Source: Jacaranda mimosifolia
Lineage: Eukaryota > Streptophyta > Magnoliopsida > Lamiales > Bignoniaceae
Direction of reading: 5' to 3'
Assembly (NCBI GenBank): GCA_018894105.1
Contig: CM032117.1
Span: 32,840,501-32,904,500 of the forward strand
Length of the DNA: 64,000 nucleotides
Below the pieces are notes generated by a model, which was not told where the DNA came from, did not search any database, and saw only the letters and a program-made list of their open reading frames with translations. Of the stretch, positions 36,217-50,566 are shown one piece after another. Position numbers and translations under genes: made by a program. Within the stretch, counting starts at the first letter, position 1. Each line of letters opens with the position of its first letter.

Positions 36217-37230
36217 TAACTTTACCTCGCCTTAGATGGTGGCAGCAACTTTTGCTCCATTTTCGAGGCGGAGGATCATACCTCATTCAAGTACACTCTT
36301 TCTTCTTTCCATCCCTTATAACAAATTACAAAGGTGAGAACCACATGCGATATCAAATACCCATGCCAAAGAATTAGTTGTTAAATGTATTTCAATGAAG
36401 TAAATACCTTTCCCAAGGAGGGCAAGGTATTCTTTGCAATTTCTTTTCCAATGCCCCTTTTTTGCCACAGTAGAAACAAGATGCATTGGTTTTGTCACCT
36501 TTCTTTTTCTTAGCTCCCCTTGAACCCTTTAACAGTTGCTTTCCATTTGAGGAGGAAATTTTCTTCATTTTATCTCCCTTTCTTAGACCCCTAGGGCCCT
36601 TTGACTTAGAGGTAGAAGCAAACATAAGAGGCTTTTCCTTTTTCGCAGTTGCCCCAGCAGTTACAAGCATGTTCACCAATTCATTAATCATAACCTCTTG
36701 CTAGGACTTATTGAAGTTCATAACGAATTGGTCAAACAAAGGGGGCAATGATTGGAGGATCAAATCCATGTAAAGGTCATTGTCCATGACCACATCAAGT
36801 TGTCCAAGCTTCTCAATGATCCCTATCATCATAAGGCCGTGAGTATGGACATGAGCACCCTTACCCATCCATGTTCTGAAGAGTTCCTCTGACAAAGCAA
36901 ACCTTTCATGTCGAGTTTGGACACCATACAACTCTTGTTGGTGTTTATAGATCTTACATATCTCATATGCTCGTGAGTCTTTCGAAGCTCATTAGTCATG
37001 GAAGCCATTGTGAAGCATCTTACTTGTAGATTATCATCCACAAGTTTAGCAAACACTTCGCGTGCCTCATTGGTGGCATCATCACCCAATGTGTCCGGCG
37101 GACATTGATCAAGGACGTAAGTCCTCTTTTCGAAGTCAAGAATGATTTTAAGGTTCCTTAACCAATCTTGGAAGTTAGGCCAAGTTAGCTTATTGGTTTC
37201 CAAAATATTTGCGAGTGGATTTTTAACCAT
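36217..37230 (-). pseudogene. gag and protease pseudogene, A4
   Basis: Gag ATG at 37228-37230. Same frameshift, TAG and zinc-knuckle +1 G as other A copies. Private and A5-shared substitutions include KGDKMKK in the linker; AHVHTH is private to A4. Confidence 0.88.
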
Positions 37231-39206
37231 TTTCTTTGTTTGAAGATTTCAAAAATCTACAAGAGGCGAAAAAAGAGTACAAGCATATGATTGAATCAGT
37301 GATATTGCAAAAAACATGTTCATGGTCTTTCAAGCATGTTTTTTCTCCATCTCTTTTATCAAATCCTTCACCCCTCAAAAGAATTTAGGAAATCTGATTT
37401 CCTAGTGAGAATCAAGATCCTAAGGACTTGTAAGTAGACCCACGACTCGTGAGACATCCATAAACAATCGAAAGGTAAGCAACTTTTGCTAACTGCATCT
37501 CATGCAATCATTGATATATTTTGCCTCTCTTTTCATGTGGACCCACAACTCGTGAGACGTCCACACTACTAGGTGTTAAGTCGGACCTACCAATAAAGCT
37601 TTGATTCGAGATTGGCACCACGACATCCCACGATTCGTGTGCCTATGCAAACTCGTGTGACAATGCATAGGCATTCTCAAATCAAAGGTGCATCATATGC
37701 TAAGTATATGGCCATAGCTTTCTACTATAAGTGTGACCTACGACTCGCGAGACATCACACAAACAATGGTAGCATCATCGTGCCACATACTATTGGTAGA
37801 AGGCATGGATTAATTAAAGCTCTTTTAATATTATATCCATTTTGACTTGCTATTTGAAAGCACTTAGACATTCTAAATAGGGGGTTTTTTTCTTGCAAAG
37901 ATCTCATCATTTTATCTTCTTATTTAGATTTTCTATATCCTAACCATGCATCTCATACATTAATAGGATGTGGAAAGTATAAATAAGTAAATGCGCCTAG
38001 CATGCTCTTAGGATGGGATGACCATGAGCCTAACCAAGTAGTGCACTTAGAGCTATAGGTGCACCACCTAGTTGATTTTAAGTGGGCTGATTAAATCTAT
38101 CTATTACATTAGTGTACCCCATACATTAATGGGTGTTCAAAAGTCTCCAGGCCTCCAATGGCCCTTTTTGCTCCATGCAATACTTACGTGAGAAAGAAAT
38201 CATCACTCCTAGTGATTATACTCCCATAACTTTTATAAGATAGAACAAAAAGAGGCATGCAAGCCCCCATTTAATATAACCCTTTTCAACAACTTGAAAC
38301 AAATAAAATCAATATTAAAGACTCATGATCATCCCCATTCATTCATCATCCATTCAACAATTAAATGAACAATAAATAAATCTTGAATTAATAATTAATT
38401 CCAACAATTAAATGCTTATCTCATAAACAAATAATTAGCCAAGCATAACTTTTATGCTATAAATTGAAGATTAACTTTAACCAATTTTTAAAAGCATTCA
38501 AAAATGTCAAATATAATTTTGAGACCTTGCACAACATTTGTGCATCCAATACATGTGACTTAAAATTATTTTGGTTATCAAATGAGCCCAAATAATGGCT
38601 CAAAACTAGCCAAACATAAAACTAGTCACTGTCCGGCCGAGCGTGCACGCAGCTGGGCTGTGACTCTCGATCACTGCCCCGCTAGTGTGTGCGCCTGACT
38701 CGGCAGTTGTTCTGTTTTTGGGTTGTGGCCCAAACTTTTATGCATCAAAAATTTTGGAGCACATCCTAAATATTAAATCTCACATTATGGATGAATTTTC
38801 AGATTCAAAACACTTTTTAAAAATGAAAATTCAAGTGCTCAAACATGCTTCCAAAAACTAGTTTAAGTAAGAATCATATTCTTAAAAATCTCCAACAAAA
38901 CTCCAATCAAATTGGATCAAAAAATGACCAAAACATCTTAAGGCCAATCAACACATGCTATATCAACATATAACATCAATTAATGCCAAATCAACAATCA
39001 TAATCAATAGGTATGAATTAAAACATACCAATATATGAATCAACACTTAAAACACATATTAGCATGCTTTTAATTCATCAATCAAGGAGCCAAATACAAC
39101 ATCATCCAAATGCTCTAATTCATCAATTGAATCGAGAATTTGATGATATAGATTAATCCATCACATGAATCAATCTCACAAAAAATCCAAATCTAAGCAC
39201 GAATTA
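37231..39206 (-). other. Long 5' leader of A4
   Basis: Same motif set as A1 (motifs at about 37438-37758, palindrome 38641-38650). Shares taggatggg and caatatatg variants with A5. No gene seen. Confidence 0.75.
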
Positions 39207-39219
39207 GGCTCCGATACCA
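39207..39219 (-). other. Primer binding site, A4
   Basis: Minus strand TGGTATCGGAGCC, unchanged. Confidence 0.85.
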
Positions 39220-39221
39220 CT

Positions 39222-41444
39222 TGAAAGTAAGTAAGGCACTAGGATTCAATAATAAAACTTCAAAAGCATAAATAAACTAGAGCTCACAAGAAATCAAGGA
39301 TCTAAACATGCTTTAGGATTCAGATTTGGTTGAAGAGTTACCTTAAGAGCTTAAATCCAAAGGTAGGTTGAAGAACTTCTTATTCAAATAGAATATGCCA
39401 GACAGTGGCGCAGCTGGAATCAATAAATTTTTGACCAATTCAGAACTCTCCAAAAATGCTGAAAAACTTCCAGTAGATGGTCTACACCTTGAGGAAATTG
39501 TGGGAACAAGTTTCAACTCGAAACTCCATCCGGATCTCCTGGAATAAAATCGACAAGAGACTGGTCTCGCAGGTGGATCTCCAAAGGCTTCAAATCATTT
39601 GTTTTGCCACTATCAAAATGATCAACACACCAATCCAAATCCTACTACTCCTCACTTTTAGCTGGAGAAAGAGAGAAGAATTGAGAGGGAAGTGGCCAAT
39701 TTTTGGGTAGAGAGAAGAAGAAGAAGAAGGTGATCTTCAACACATGAATGCACACTTTGAAAATGGAGGGGAAAGTGAGAATCTAATTCTTCACTTGCAA
39801 GATATGTGTGTTGCTGCCCCCTAACTCTATATCTATATATATAGTGAGGAAGGTGTGATGCCAAGGTGGCATCACAGCTTACTCAAGGAGGGGGGACCGC
39901 CAACCAAATCATGCATGCTTAGTTGGCAAATTCAAATCTAATTTGAATTTGTGTGTATTTGAATTACATTTGAAATCTAATTTTAAATTAATTAAATGTC
40001 ACACCAAAATGATCCTATCATTTGAATTTTCCCTCCAAAGAATATTCTCCTCATTAATTCAATTAAAAAATTTAATTTAATTAATTAATGATTGACTTAA
40101 CTCTTAAGTCAACTAGCTTAACTCTTTAAGCCTGATTTTGTTAACTTAACTCTTTAAGTTAACTTGATCAATTGATGGTCATACGGCACCATATAATTAA
40201 CTCTTTAATTGTTGATCTAATTTAACTCCTTAAATTAGTTGATCAATTTAACACTTAAATTAATCAAACCAAAATTGACCTTAATTTTTAATCACCCAAA
40301 ATCGGTCTCCAAGGAAAGAGTTTTCTAACTCTTAGAAAGTTCCTCCATTACTTATGAAATGTAATTGGCTTTTGTGTGTGAACCAATAGGTTCTACCATT
40401 CATTGGACATGGTCTCACAACTCCTTGTGACTTTTGAATATCATATATTCATTTTAGTTTAATTAAACTTCTTTAAACTAATTGACTCAATTCAATTAAT
40501 CTTCATTAATTGACGAGTACCCAATATCCATGGTTGATGTCCAACCTCAAGCCCATGGAGCCAAACTAATTGGCAGAAATGAATGCTTTTGGAGAACCAT
40601 CATAGCTCTATGTGTCCATGCAAATACGGTCCTTCCGTCTCCTGTCTCCCAAAACAGGCCTAGGGCAAGGTATTTGTCGGCACCCTAATAGCCTCAATAC
40701 TATGTCTCTATTCCCAATGTTCGATTCCACTTTATGACGTCATCTTTGGAAAATGCCTTTTCCAAATTGTCATACTACCTTGCGCAAGGATTTCTTTGAA
40801 TCGATCATTATAGAACACATAGGAGATGTACTCACCCTTCACAAGGACGAGGAGTCAGATTTCATCTTGGATCTCACAAACCACCATGTCAAAGTAGCTC
40901 ATGCCCAATCACCACCCAAACGGCCCGCTAAGTGACCAAGAAGGAGTCAAAGCGTGAGGACCTAAGAATGAGGTTACCATGGATCCTCAGGTCAAAGGAC
41001 TAATTATATGCACCAGCATAAGTGGGAGAATTTGCCACTACCAGCTTGCCACTCCGACTATAGAGTGGATTCTCTGGTGGGTCTTCAGTGCCTTGTTTCC
41101 TAACAAGCACCCACTGACATACATCCATATCTCTTATGGGATTGCCCGTGGAATAGAGTAATATCCAACTCTTTGGATCTATCCATTATTAGTGCAAGTC
41201 TATCCGCTGGATCTTAGATGCCCTATCTCATAGATCCTTTGACTTGGAAGATTTAAGATCACGACCATGTAAGACTTATTCCATGATCAACACCCAATGC
41301 GTGATCAAGTCCCATAGTCTAGAGTGATCTAAGGGCTTCAACCAAATGCCAGTGAAGTATATTATTAATATCATTCAATCAAAATTGTTCACAAGTGAAA
41401 TAGTTTACAATGCCAATCTAATTAGCTTGCTAGGCACTATTCCA
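39222..41444 (-). repeat. Mosaic LTR at the A4/B2 border (2223 bp)
   Basis: LTR-A type up to about 40690, then the diverged type to the end. Here the switch is sharper than at 22008-24231: the bases near 40510 and 40640 are still A-type. TATA region 39825-39844. B pre-integrase follows at 41445. Confidence 0.85.
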
Positions 41445-42706
41445 ATATATCTAACTTTCTTTTACTTAATTGAATGTGCATAAATGAAGTTTGAGAATTT
41501 AATACGTACAATCCTTTATTCAATGTACCTTGTGCAATTAAAGAATCGCTCTTTAATGCCTTCAATTTTCTATTAGATATATAAAAATCATATCCTTCAT
41601 TATCCAAAATGAGAATTGAAATTATATTCTTTATAAGATTGGGTACATAGAAACATAGATCAAGTACAATTATAGAATTCCCCAAGTCTAACTTGATAAC
41701 ACCTTAGACTGTGGCAGTAGCTCTTGCTCCATTTCCTAGGTGGAGGATCATATCCTCTTCATTGATACTCTTTCTCATTTTCATCTCCTATAACGAATGA
41801 TAAAGGTGAGAACCACGTGCGGTATCAAATATCCATGAGGAAGAATTAGTCGTCAAGTGCACTTCAATAAAGTACATACCCTTCTCAGGGATTGTAAGAA
41901 TAAGCTTTGCAATTTCTTCTCCAATGCCCTTCCTCAATACAATGGAAACATGTAGCATTGATTTTATCCTCTTTCTTCTTCTTAACTCCCCATGAACCTT
42001 TCAAGGGTTGCTTCCCTTTCAAAGAAGAACTTTTTTTCTTCTTACCCCCCTTTCTAGGACCCCTAGGGCCCTTAGACTTGGAGGAGGCTGGAAGCATAAG
42101 AGGCTTGTCCTTTTTTATTATCACCTCGGTGGTAACCAACATGTTTACCAATTCATTAATCGTCACTTCTTTGTTAGACATGTTAAAGTTCATAACGAAT
42201 TGGTCAAACGAACTTGGCAATAATTGTAGGATCATATCCACATAGAGGTCATTGTCCATTATCACGTCAAGTTGACCAAGCTTTTCAATAAGCCCAATCA
42301 TTTTGAGCCCGTGGTCATGGACACTCATGCCCTTAGTCATTTTACTTCTAAAGAGCTCCTTAGACAAAGTGAACCGTTCGTGTCTAGTTTAGACACCATT
42401 CAACTTTTATAGGTGTGCATAGATCTCACTTGCATACTTCATATGCTCATGAGTCTTTTGCAACTCATTAGGCATAGTTGCCATCATGAGACACCTTGTT
42501 TGTAGATCATCATCCACAAACTTCGTGAACAATTTACAGGCTGCATTGGTGGCGTCATTGCCAATGGTTTCCGGCGGACTTTGATCAAGTACATAAGTCC
42601 TCCTTTCAGAGCCAAGCACTATTTTGAGGTCTCTCAACCAATCGCGGAAATTGGACTTGGTGAGTTTATTGGTTTCCAAAATGATTGTGAGTGGATTCTT
42701 AGCCAT
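41445..42706 (-). pseudogene. gag, protease and pre-integrase start, B2
   Basis: Gag ATG at 42704-42706. The second gag frame is open for 160 codons (42367-41885) and includes MSKELF and the intact CCHC knuckle, because B2 lacks the extra G of B1. A frameshift near 42400 still separates it from the N-terminal frame. Protease and the KRKLDI break are as in B1. Confidence 0.87.
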
Positions 42707-44713
42707 TTTGAGTTTTGGAGATTTCAAAAATCTACAAAAAAGCGATAAAAAAAGAATATAAGCATGTGGTTGGATATTGATATTTGAAAACATGTTTATG
42801 ACTTTTCAAGCATATTTTTCTCCCACTATTTTATCAAATTCTTCACCCCCAGAAGAATTCAAAAAATCATATTTTCTAGTGGGAATCAAGACCCTAAAGA
42901 CTTGTAAGTCGACCCCCATGACCGAGTGCCATCCACAAACAATCCAAAGGTAAGCAACTTTTGCTAATTGCATTATATGCAACTCTGGATATATTTTGCC
43001 TCACTTTTCATATAGACCCATGACTCATGCGATATCTACATTACTAAGTGTTAAGTCGGACCTACCAATCAAACTTTTATTCGAGATCGCTCCACGACAT
43101 CCCCCGTGACCGAGTGCCAATGCATAGGAAGCCTCAATTCAAAGGTGCATCGCATGCTAAGTATTTTTGCTCACAGCTTTCCTCCTAAGTGTGGCCCCCG
43201 TGACAAAGTCCCATCACACAAAATCAGTAGCGTCATCATGACATATACTATTGGTAGAAGGCACGGGTTAATTAAAACTCCTTTTAATTTGTATCCATTT
43301 TGACTTAATATTTTGAAGTACTCAGACATTCTAAGAGGAGGGATTTTAACTTGCTTGCCAAGATCTCACCAATTTTATCTCCTTATTTAAGTTTTCTATA
43401 TCCTAATCCATGCATCACATACAAGAATAGGATATGAAAAACATAAATAAGTAAATGCGTCTAGCATGCTCCTAGGGTGGGATGATCATGAGCCTAACCA
43501 AGTAATGCACTTTAGAGCCATAGGTGCACCATTTAGTTGATTTTAAGTGGGTTGATTAAATCTATCTATTACAAAAATGTATCTCCATACATTCATGGGT
43601 CTTTATGCCTCCAATGGTCTTCTTTGCTCCTAGTAACAATTACATAAGAAAAAAATCCTCACTCCTAGTGATTCTACTCTCATAACATTTACAAGATTGA
43701 ATTTAGAGGCATGCAAGCCCCAATTTAATACAACCTTTTTCAGCAACTTGAAACAAATAAAATCAATATTGAAGGCTCATAATCATCCCTATTCATTCAT
43801 CATCTATTCAACAATTAAACGAACAATAAATAAATCAAGAATTAACATTCAATTCCAACAATTAAATGCTTATCATATAAACAATTAATTGGCCAAACAA
43901 AAACAAGCATAATATTTATGCATTCTATTTTTGCAACAAGTGGAGATTAACTTTAACAAGATTTAAAAAGCACTAAAAAAATATCCAACATAATTTTGAG
44001 AACTTGCACAACACTTGTGCATCTATTATGTGTGGAATAAAACATTTTTGATCACATAAAGGAGCCAAAAAAATGAGTCAAAACTCACCAACACCCAAAT
44101 CGGGTGTTGCTGCCCACGTCGGGTGTGTGGCCTATGCTTTGCACGCACCGGCTGCACACACTGCCCAGACAGTGCCCGGCAGTGGCACGGCAGTAGCCCT
44201 GTTTTGGTGTATGGTCTGAGTCATCTCAATTTCAGCTCAACTTTTGTGCACCAAAAATTTTAAAACACCTTCTAAACATTAAATCACACAATATAGATGA
44301 AATTTTCGATCTAGAACAGCTTCTAAAACTGAAATTTCAAGAGCTCAAAAGTGCTTCAAAAATCAAGTTTAAGTGAGAATCACATTTTTCCAAAAAACTC
44401 CAATTAAATCCAATCCAATTGGATCCAAAAATGACCAAAAAACTTAAGGCCAAATTTAACATGCTATATCAACATATAACACCATTCAATGCTAAATCAA
44501 AACTCAACATTAACTAATCATGAATCAAATTACACTAACATAGGAATTAACAATTAAAACACATATTAGCATAATGTCTATTCATCATCGAAGGAACCAC
44601 AAGCAACATCTTTCAAACACTCCAATCCATCATATGGATCAAGTATTTGAAGATCTAGATGAATTCATCACATGAATCAATCAAAAGAAAATCCAAATTA
44701 TAGTATGAATTTA
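42707..44713 (-). other. Long 5' leader of B2
   Basis: As the B1 leader; the hairpin of the GC-rich island lies at about 44089-44109 and is intact. Small changes such as gggtgtgtgg for gggcgtgtgg. Confidence 0.72.
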
Positions 44714-44726
44714 GGCACCGATACCA
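44714..44726 (-). other. Primer binding site, B2
   Basis: Minus strand TGGTATCGGTGCC, as in B1. Confidence 0.8.
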
Positions 44727-44728
44727 CT

Positions 44729-45422
44729 TGAATGATGGTGTAAGCCAAGGATACAATTTAAAACATTTAAAAACTGAAATCTAACTTGAATTACACCTCC
44801 ACAAGGATCTAATTCATGCCTATAAAATGGATCAATCTCAGATAATTACCTCTCAAGCAAAATCCAACCAAAACTTGAAGAATAGCTTCCTTTCCCGAAA
44901 GCGGACTTCTTCTGCTGCAGCAAGGTGTGATCAACTTTTGACCAGGCAAATCACCTTCGATTGAGCTGAAATTTGAACCAAAAATTTTCCAACTCCTTGG
45001 CAAATGTCAAGTAAAAAATTCAGCTCCAAATAATTCGAGCAAAGCAGCGATCGGAGTCCATAAATTCACTGCTAGAATAGAGGATCACCAGAAACAAGCA
45101 ATCCAAATGTCTTGCTTCTAATGTGAAAATCCACACACCAATGGACAATCCTTTTCTTCCCAGTTCAGCTGGAAAAACTGAGAAGAAAGCAAGAGCATGA
45201 AGAAGGCCGAAAAATGAGGGAGGAAGGTGAAGAAGGTGTGAAGCCTTCTTAATGCTTGCAAAATGCGTGATTTGGACGCCCCCCTCTATATCTATATATA
45301 GATATATAGAGGGAGGATGGTGTGATGCAAGTTGCATGTGAATTTCTTCTGAATTTGAATTTTATTTGGAATCTTCATTTCATCTTATGAAATGTCATCC
45401 AAATAAATTCTAATTCCACATC
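44729..45422 (-). repeat. Truncated LTR-B, copy 2
   Basis: Same truncation into RNase H sequence as 27517-28210, so the deletion predates the 17.2-kb duplication. Near-palindromic TATA region at 45283-45312. Confidence 0.75.
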
Positions 45423-46062
45423 AAATTTAAAAGTAGATTTGAGGTCATCTTCATCGGATGGGAAACTAGAAATCGAAAACCCTTTGAGTTCCAATTCTCT
45501 GTTACGATATACAAGAAACAAATTCTTAGTTCTTCTCAAGTACTTAAAGATTGTTTTTACGACTTTGTAGCGACTCTCATGGGGATTGGATTGATAGTGG
45601 CTCGTAACACTTAAAGCGTGAGCTACATCCAGTCTCGTACATTGAATAGCATAAATTTTGCTTCTAATGGCGGATGCATAAGGTATGTGGGACTTTTTTT
45701 TTTCTCTCCTCCTCGATCTTAAGGGCCATAGACTTGGAGAGACAATTGTCATGTCCCATCGGGAGGTATCCTCTCTTGGATTCCTCTATACTAAACCTCT
45801 TTAATATCTTGTCAATGTACGTAGATTGGGAGGGGCCCATTATCCTTTTTGATCTCTCTTTATTGATTCATATTTCTAATACGAAGGATGCTTCTCCAAG
45901 TCCTTCATGGAGAATTGTGAAGATAACCATGCTTTAGTGAACTCTAACGTCTCTTTCTCATTTCCAATGAGAAGGATGTCATCGACATAAAGCACAATAA
46001 ATTGTACCGAACTCCTACTAGCCTTTTTGTACACATATGGTTCATACACATTTTTTATGAAG
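45422..46062 (-). pseudogene. Extra RT segment (C1) in B2
   Basis: As C1 in B1, with intact YVDD in the frame 46115-45876. A SNP near 45716 (cgatct for cgttct) and another near 45788 change the local frames. Confidence 0.83.
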
Positions 46063-47196
46063 CCAGTAACTTTTCCTACTCGCTGTGCGGCCATTAAAGC
46101 AAAATATGAATCCAAAAATGAATTTTAGGTCGTCTACATTGGATTGGAAACTTGAATCTGAAAACCCCTTGGGTTTCAATTCTCTATTGCCGTATACTAA
46201 AAACATGTCCTTAGTCCTTCTTAAGTACTTAAGGATTGTTTTCACAGCCATCCAGTGACATTCATCGGGATTGGATTGAAAGTGGCTCATAACACTCAGA
46301 GCGTGCGCTACATCCGGTCTTGTACATTGAACTGCATTCATTATGCTCCCAATAGTGGACGCATAAGGTATACGGGACATCTTTTGTCTCTCTGCCTCAG
46401 TCTTAGGGGGCCATAGACTTGGAGATACGAATACCATGTCCCATGGGAAGGAATCCCTTCTTGAATTCTTCCATACTAAACCACTTTAGTATTTTGTCAA
46501 TGTACGGGGTTTGGGATAGCTCCAGCATCCTCTTTGATCTATCTCTATAGATACGTATTCCTAATACATAGGATGCTTCTTCCAAATCCTTCATGGAGAA
46601 TTTGAGTACATAACCACGCTTTAGTATACTCTAACATGCCTACCTCATTCCCAATGAGAAGGATGTTATCAACATAAAGCATAATAAACTGTACACTATT
46701 TCCACTTGCCTTCTTATACACACAAGGTTCATACACATTTTGATAAAGCCAAATGATTTAACCATTTTATCAAAACATATGTTCTAACTTTGGGACATTT
46801 GCTTGAGTTCATAAATGGATCTCTCGAGCTTGCAAACCTTTTGCTCACTCTCTTTGGATGTAAAACCTTGTGGTTACTCTCTCTATATATTTCTTCTTCA
46901 ATGTTGCCATTGAGGAAAGCGGTTTTTACATCTATTTGCCATATCTCATAGCCATAATATGCGGCTATGGCAAGTATAATCCGAATGGACTTAGGCATTG
47001 CAACCGATGAAAAGGTTTCCTCAAAATCAATATTGAGTCTTTGAGTATAACCTTTTGCCACTAGTCGTGCCTTAAAGGTTGTTACCTCTCCATCAACTCC
47101 TAACTTTTGCTTATAGATCCACTTGCAAACAACGGGTACGACACCCTCTTGTTGATCTACCAAAGTCCATACTTTGTTGGAGTACATGGACTCCAT
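46063..47196 (-). pseudogene. Reverse transcriptase and RNase H start (C2), B2
   Basis: RT N-terminal frame 47196-46729, YVDN box in 46736-46545, then 46594-46403 and 46437-46042 as two frames, where B1 has one. The junction to C1 after NGRTASRKSY is identical to B1. Confidence 0.88.
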
Positions 47197-48316
47197 TTAG
47201 GATCTCATGGCATCAAGCCAATGTCCCAAGTCTATGTCCAACATAGCTTCCTCATAGGTCTTTGGATCGTTATCCGATTGACCCATCTCATGAAGAAATC
47301 TAAACCTTTTGGGTTGCTTCTTGATTCGATCCAACCTTCTTAGAGGTTGTGTGTAAGGCTCACTACTTGTTTCCACTACTTGTGGGATTTGATGATCATC
47401 TTGAACGTCATCAAGTTCAACAACAAATCCTTTTTCTATCCAATAGAATTTTTTTTTCAAAAAGGTGGCATTTCTCAAGACAAACACCTTTTGTTCCGAG
47501 GGATCATAGAAATAATAACCTATAGACTCTCTAGGGTATCCCACAAACTTGCACAAGGAAGACCAATTATCCAACTTGTCTCCCACTAGCCGCTTGACGT
47601 TAGTGGGAGAACCCCAAACCTTTAGATAATGGTAAGAGTGTGCTTTGCCATACCACATCTCGTGCGGTATCTTTGGTACCGACTTTGAGGATACTAGATT
47701 TAGTAGCCTCATCGCCGTTTCTAGGGTGTAACCCCAAAAGGATATAGGCACATCAAAAAAGCTGATCACGGAACGCACCATGTCCAACAAGGTACGGTTT
47801 CTCCTCTCGACAACTCCAATGTGTTAGGGTGTGCTGAGTGGAGTCAATTGAGAGAGAATCCCATTCTCTTTTAGATAATCCAAGAATTCAGTACTTAAGT
47901 ATTCTACTCCTCGATCCAATCGAACAGCTTTAATACTAAGTCCTTTTTGCTTTTCTATTTCATATTGATACTTTTTGAACCTTTCAAAGGCTTCAAACTT
48001 GTACTTCATAAGATATACATGTCCATATCGAGTGTGATCATCGATGAAGTTAATGAAGTAAGAATAGCCTTCTCTCACACTAACTCTTAGTGCACCACAT
48101 ATGTCTGTATGGATCAAATCGAAAGGACTAGTGGTTTACTTCGATCGTCCTACAAAAGGAGCCTTGATCATTTTTTCCTTTAAACAAGACTCACAAGTAG
48201 AAAGTTCCTCAATGCCACTAACTTTTAATGCTTTGAGAGTTTCTAACTTGTTCATCCTATTTTTAGAGATATGCCCAAGTCTTGCATGCCAAAGAATGAC
48301 ATCTTCTTGGATATCT
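47197..48316 (-). pseudogene. Integrase and pre-integrase, B2 3' half
   Basis: Pre-integrase to 48118, core 48117-47824 with HTDICG and FIDDHTRYG, TAA at the same place as B1, then the 197-codon frame 47790-47197. A few substitutions (Val for Gly in DRGVEY). Its 5' partner is at 58647-61928, across nested A5. Confidence 0.86.
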
Positions 48317-50549
48317 TGAAAGCAACTAAGGTACTAGGATCCAATAATAAAACTTCAAAAGCATAAATAAACTAGTGCTTACAAGCAACCAAGGATCTAA
48401 ACATGCTCTAGGATTTAGATTTGGTTGAAGAGTTACCTTAAGAGCTTAAATCCAAAGGTAAATTGAATAATTCCTTCTTCAAATAGAATGTCCCAGACAT
48501 TGGCACAGTTGGAAGCAAGCAATTTTTGACCAATTCAAAACTCTCCAAAAATGCGGAAAAAATTCCAGTAGATGCTCTACACCTTGAGGAAACCGTTGGA
48601 ACAACTTTCATCTTGAAACTTCTTTTGGATCTCCTAGAATAAAATCAACAGGAGATTGGTCTTGCAGGTGGATCTCCAAAGCAAATCATTTGTTTTGCCA
48701 CTATCGAAATGATCCACACACCAATCCAAATCCTACTACTCCTCACTTTTAGCTGGAGAAAGAGGGGAGAGTTGGGAGGGAAGTGGCCTATTTTTTGGGT
48801 AGGGAGAAGAAGAAGAAGGTGATCTTCAACACATGAATGCACACTTTGAAAATGGAGGGGAAAGTGAGAATCTAATTCTTCACTTGCAAGATATGTGTGT
48901 TGCTGCCCCCTAACTCTATATCTATATATAGAGTGAGGATGGTGTGATGCCAATGTGGCATCACATCTTTCTCAAGAAGGGGGGGACCTCCAACCATGCA
49001 TGTCATGCATGCTTAGTTGGCAAATTCAAATCTAATTTGAATTTTGTGCATTTGAATTATATTTGAAATCTAATTTCAAATTATTTAAATGCCACACCAA
49101 AATGATCCTATCATTTGAATTTTCCCTCCAAAGAATATTCTCCTCATTAATTAAATGAAATAATTTAATTTAATTAATTAATAATTGACTTAACTCTTAA
49201 GTCAACCAGCTTAACTCTTAAGCTTTATTTTGTTAATTCTTTAAGCTAACTTGACAAATTGACGGTCATATGCCACCATATAATTAACTCTTCAATTATT
49301 GGTCTAATTTCACTCCTTAAATTAGTTGATCAATTTAACACTTAAATTAATTAAGCCAAAATTGACCTTAATTTCAATCACCCAAAATGGGTCTCTGTGG
49401 AGAGAATTTTCAAACACTTAGAAAGTTCCTCCATTACTTAGGAAATGTAATTGGCTTTTGTGTGTAACTCAATAGGTTTTACCATTTAGTGGACATGGGC
49501 TTCCAACTCCTTGTGACTTTTGAATACCGTATATTCATTTTAGTTTAAACTCCTTTTAACTAATAAACTCAATTCAATTAATCTTCATTAATTAAAGAGT
49601 ACCTAATCTCCATGGTCGATGTCCAACCTCAAGCCCATGAGCCCAACTAATTGGCCAAAATGAATGCTTTTGGAGAACCATCATAGCTCTACGCGTACCA
49701 TGCAAATACGATCCTTTCATCTCCTATTTCCTAAAAGAGGCCTAGGCCAAGATATTTGCCGGCTTCCTAATAGCCTCAATACTACGTCTCTATTCCCAAT
49801 GTTCGATTCCACTTTATAACCTCATCTTTGGAAAACTCTTTTCTAAATTTTCATACTACCTTGCACAAGGATTTCTTAGAATCGATCATTATAGAACACA
49901 TAGGAGATGTACTCGTCCTTCAAAAAGATGAGGAGTCAAATTCCATATTGGATCTCACAAACCTCCATATCTAAGTAGCTCATGCCCAATCACCACCCGA
50001 ATGGCCCGCTAAGTGACTAGGTAGGAGTCAAAGCGCGACGACCTAAGCATAAGTTTACCATAGATCCTCAGGTCAAAGGACTAAGTATTTGCACTAGCAT
50101 AAGTGGAAGAATTTGCCACTACCGACTTGCCACTCTAGCCATCTAGTAGATTCTCCATGGGTCTTCAGTGCCTTGCTCCCTAACAAGCACCTACTGACAT
50201 GCATCCACATCTCATATGAGATTGCCCATGGAATGGAGCAATATCCAACTCCTTGGATCTATGCATTGTTAGTGCAAGTCTATCCGAATCTTAGATGCCC
50301 TATCTCATAAGATCCTTTAACTTGGAAGATTTAAGATCATGACCGTGTAAGACTTATTCCATGATCACCACCTAATGCATGACCAAGTTCCGTAGTCTAA
50401 AGTGATCTAAGGGCTTCAACCAAATGCTAGTGAAGTGAATATAAGCATAAGATGAAGATGGCATATTATTAATATCATTCAATCAAGATTGTATCACAAG
50501 TGAAATAGTTTACAATGCTAATCTAATTGGCTTGCTGGGCACTATTCCA
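48317..50549 (-). repeat. Mosaic LTR at the B2/A5 border (2233 bp)
   Basis: Same length and same type switch (about 49780) as 31104-33336. TATA region 48914-48931. No PBS at its low-coordinate end. Confidence 0.86.
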
Positions 50550-50566
50550 AAAATCTTTCACTTGCC

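Larger units (their letters stand above)
33337..39221 (-). mobile_element. Copia element A, copy 4 internal region (nested in B)
   Basis: A complete A internal region between mosaic LTRs 31104-33336 and 39222-41444, inserted in the pre-integrase region of a B element. It shares many SNPs with A5 against A1-A3. Confidence 0.93.
41445..48316 (-). mobile_element. Copia element B, copy 2 (composite)
   Basis: Repeats 24232-31103 at 17,212-17,213-bp distance with few SNPs and several 1-bp indels. Its 5' part (41445-44726) is the partner of the 3' part at 28210-31103 across nested A4. Confidence 0.88.
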
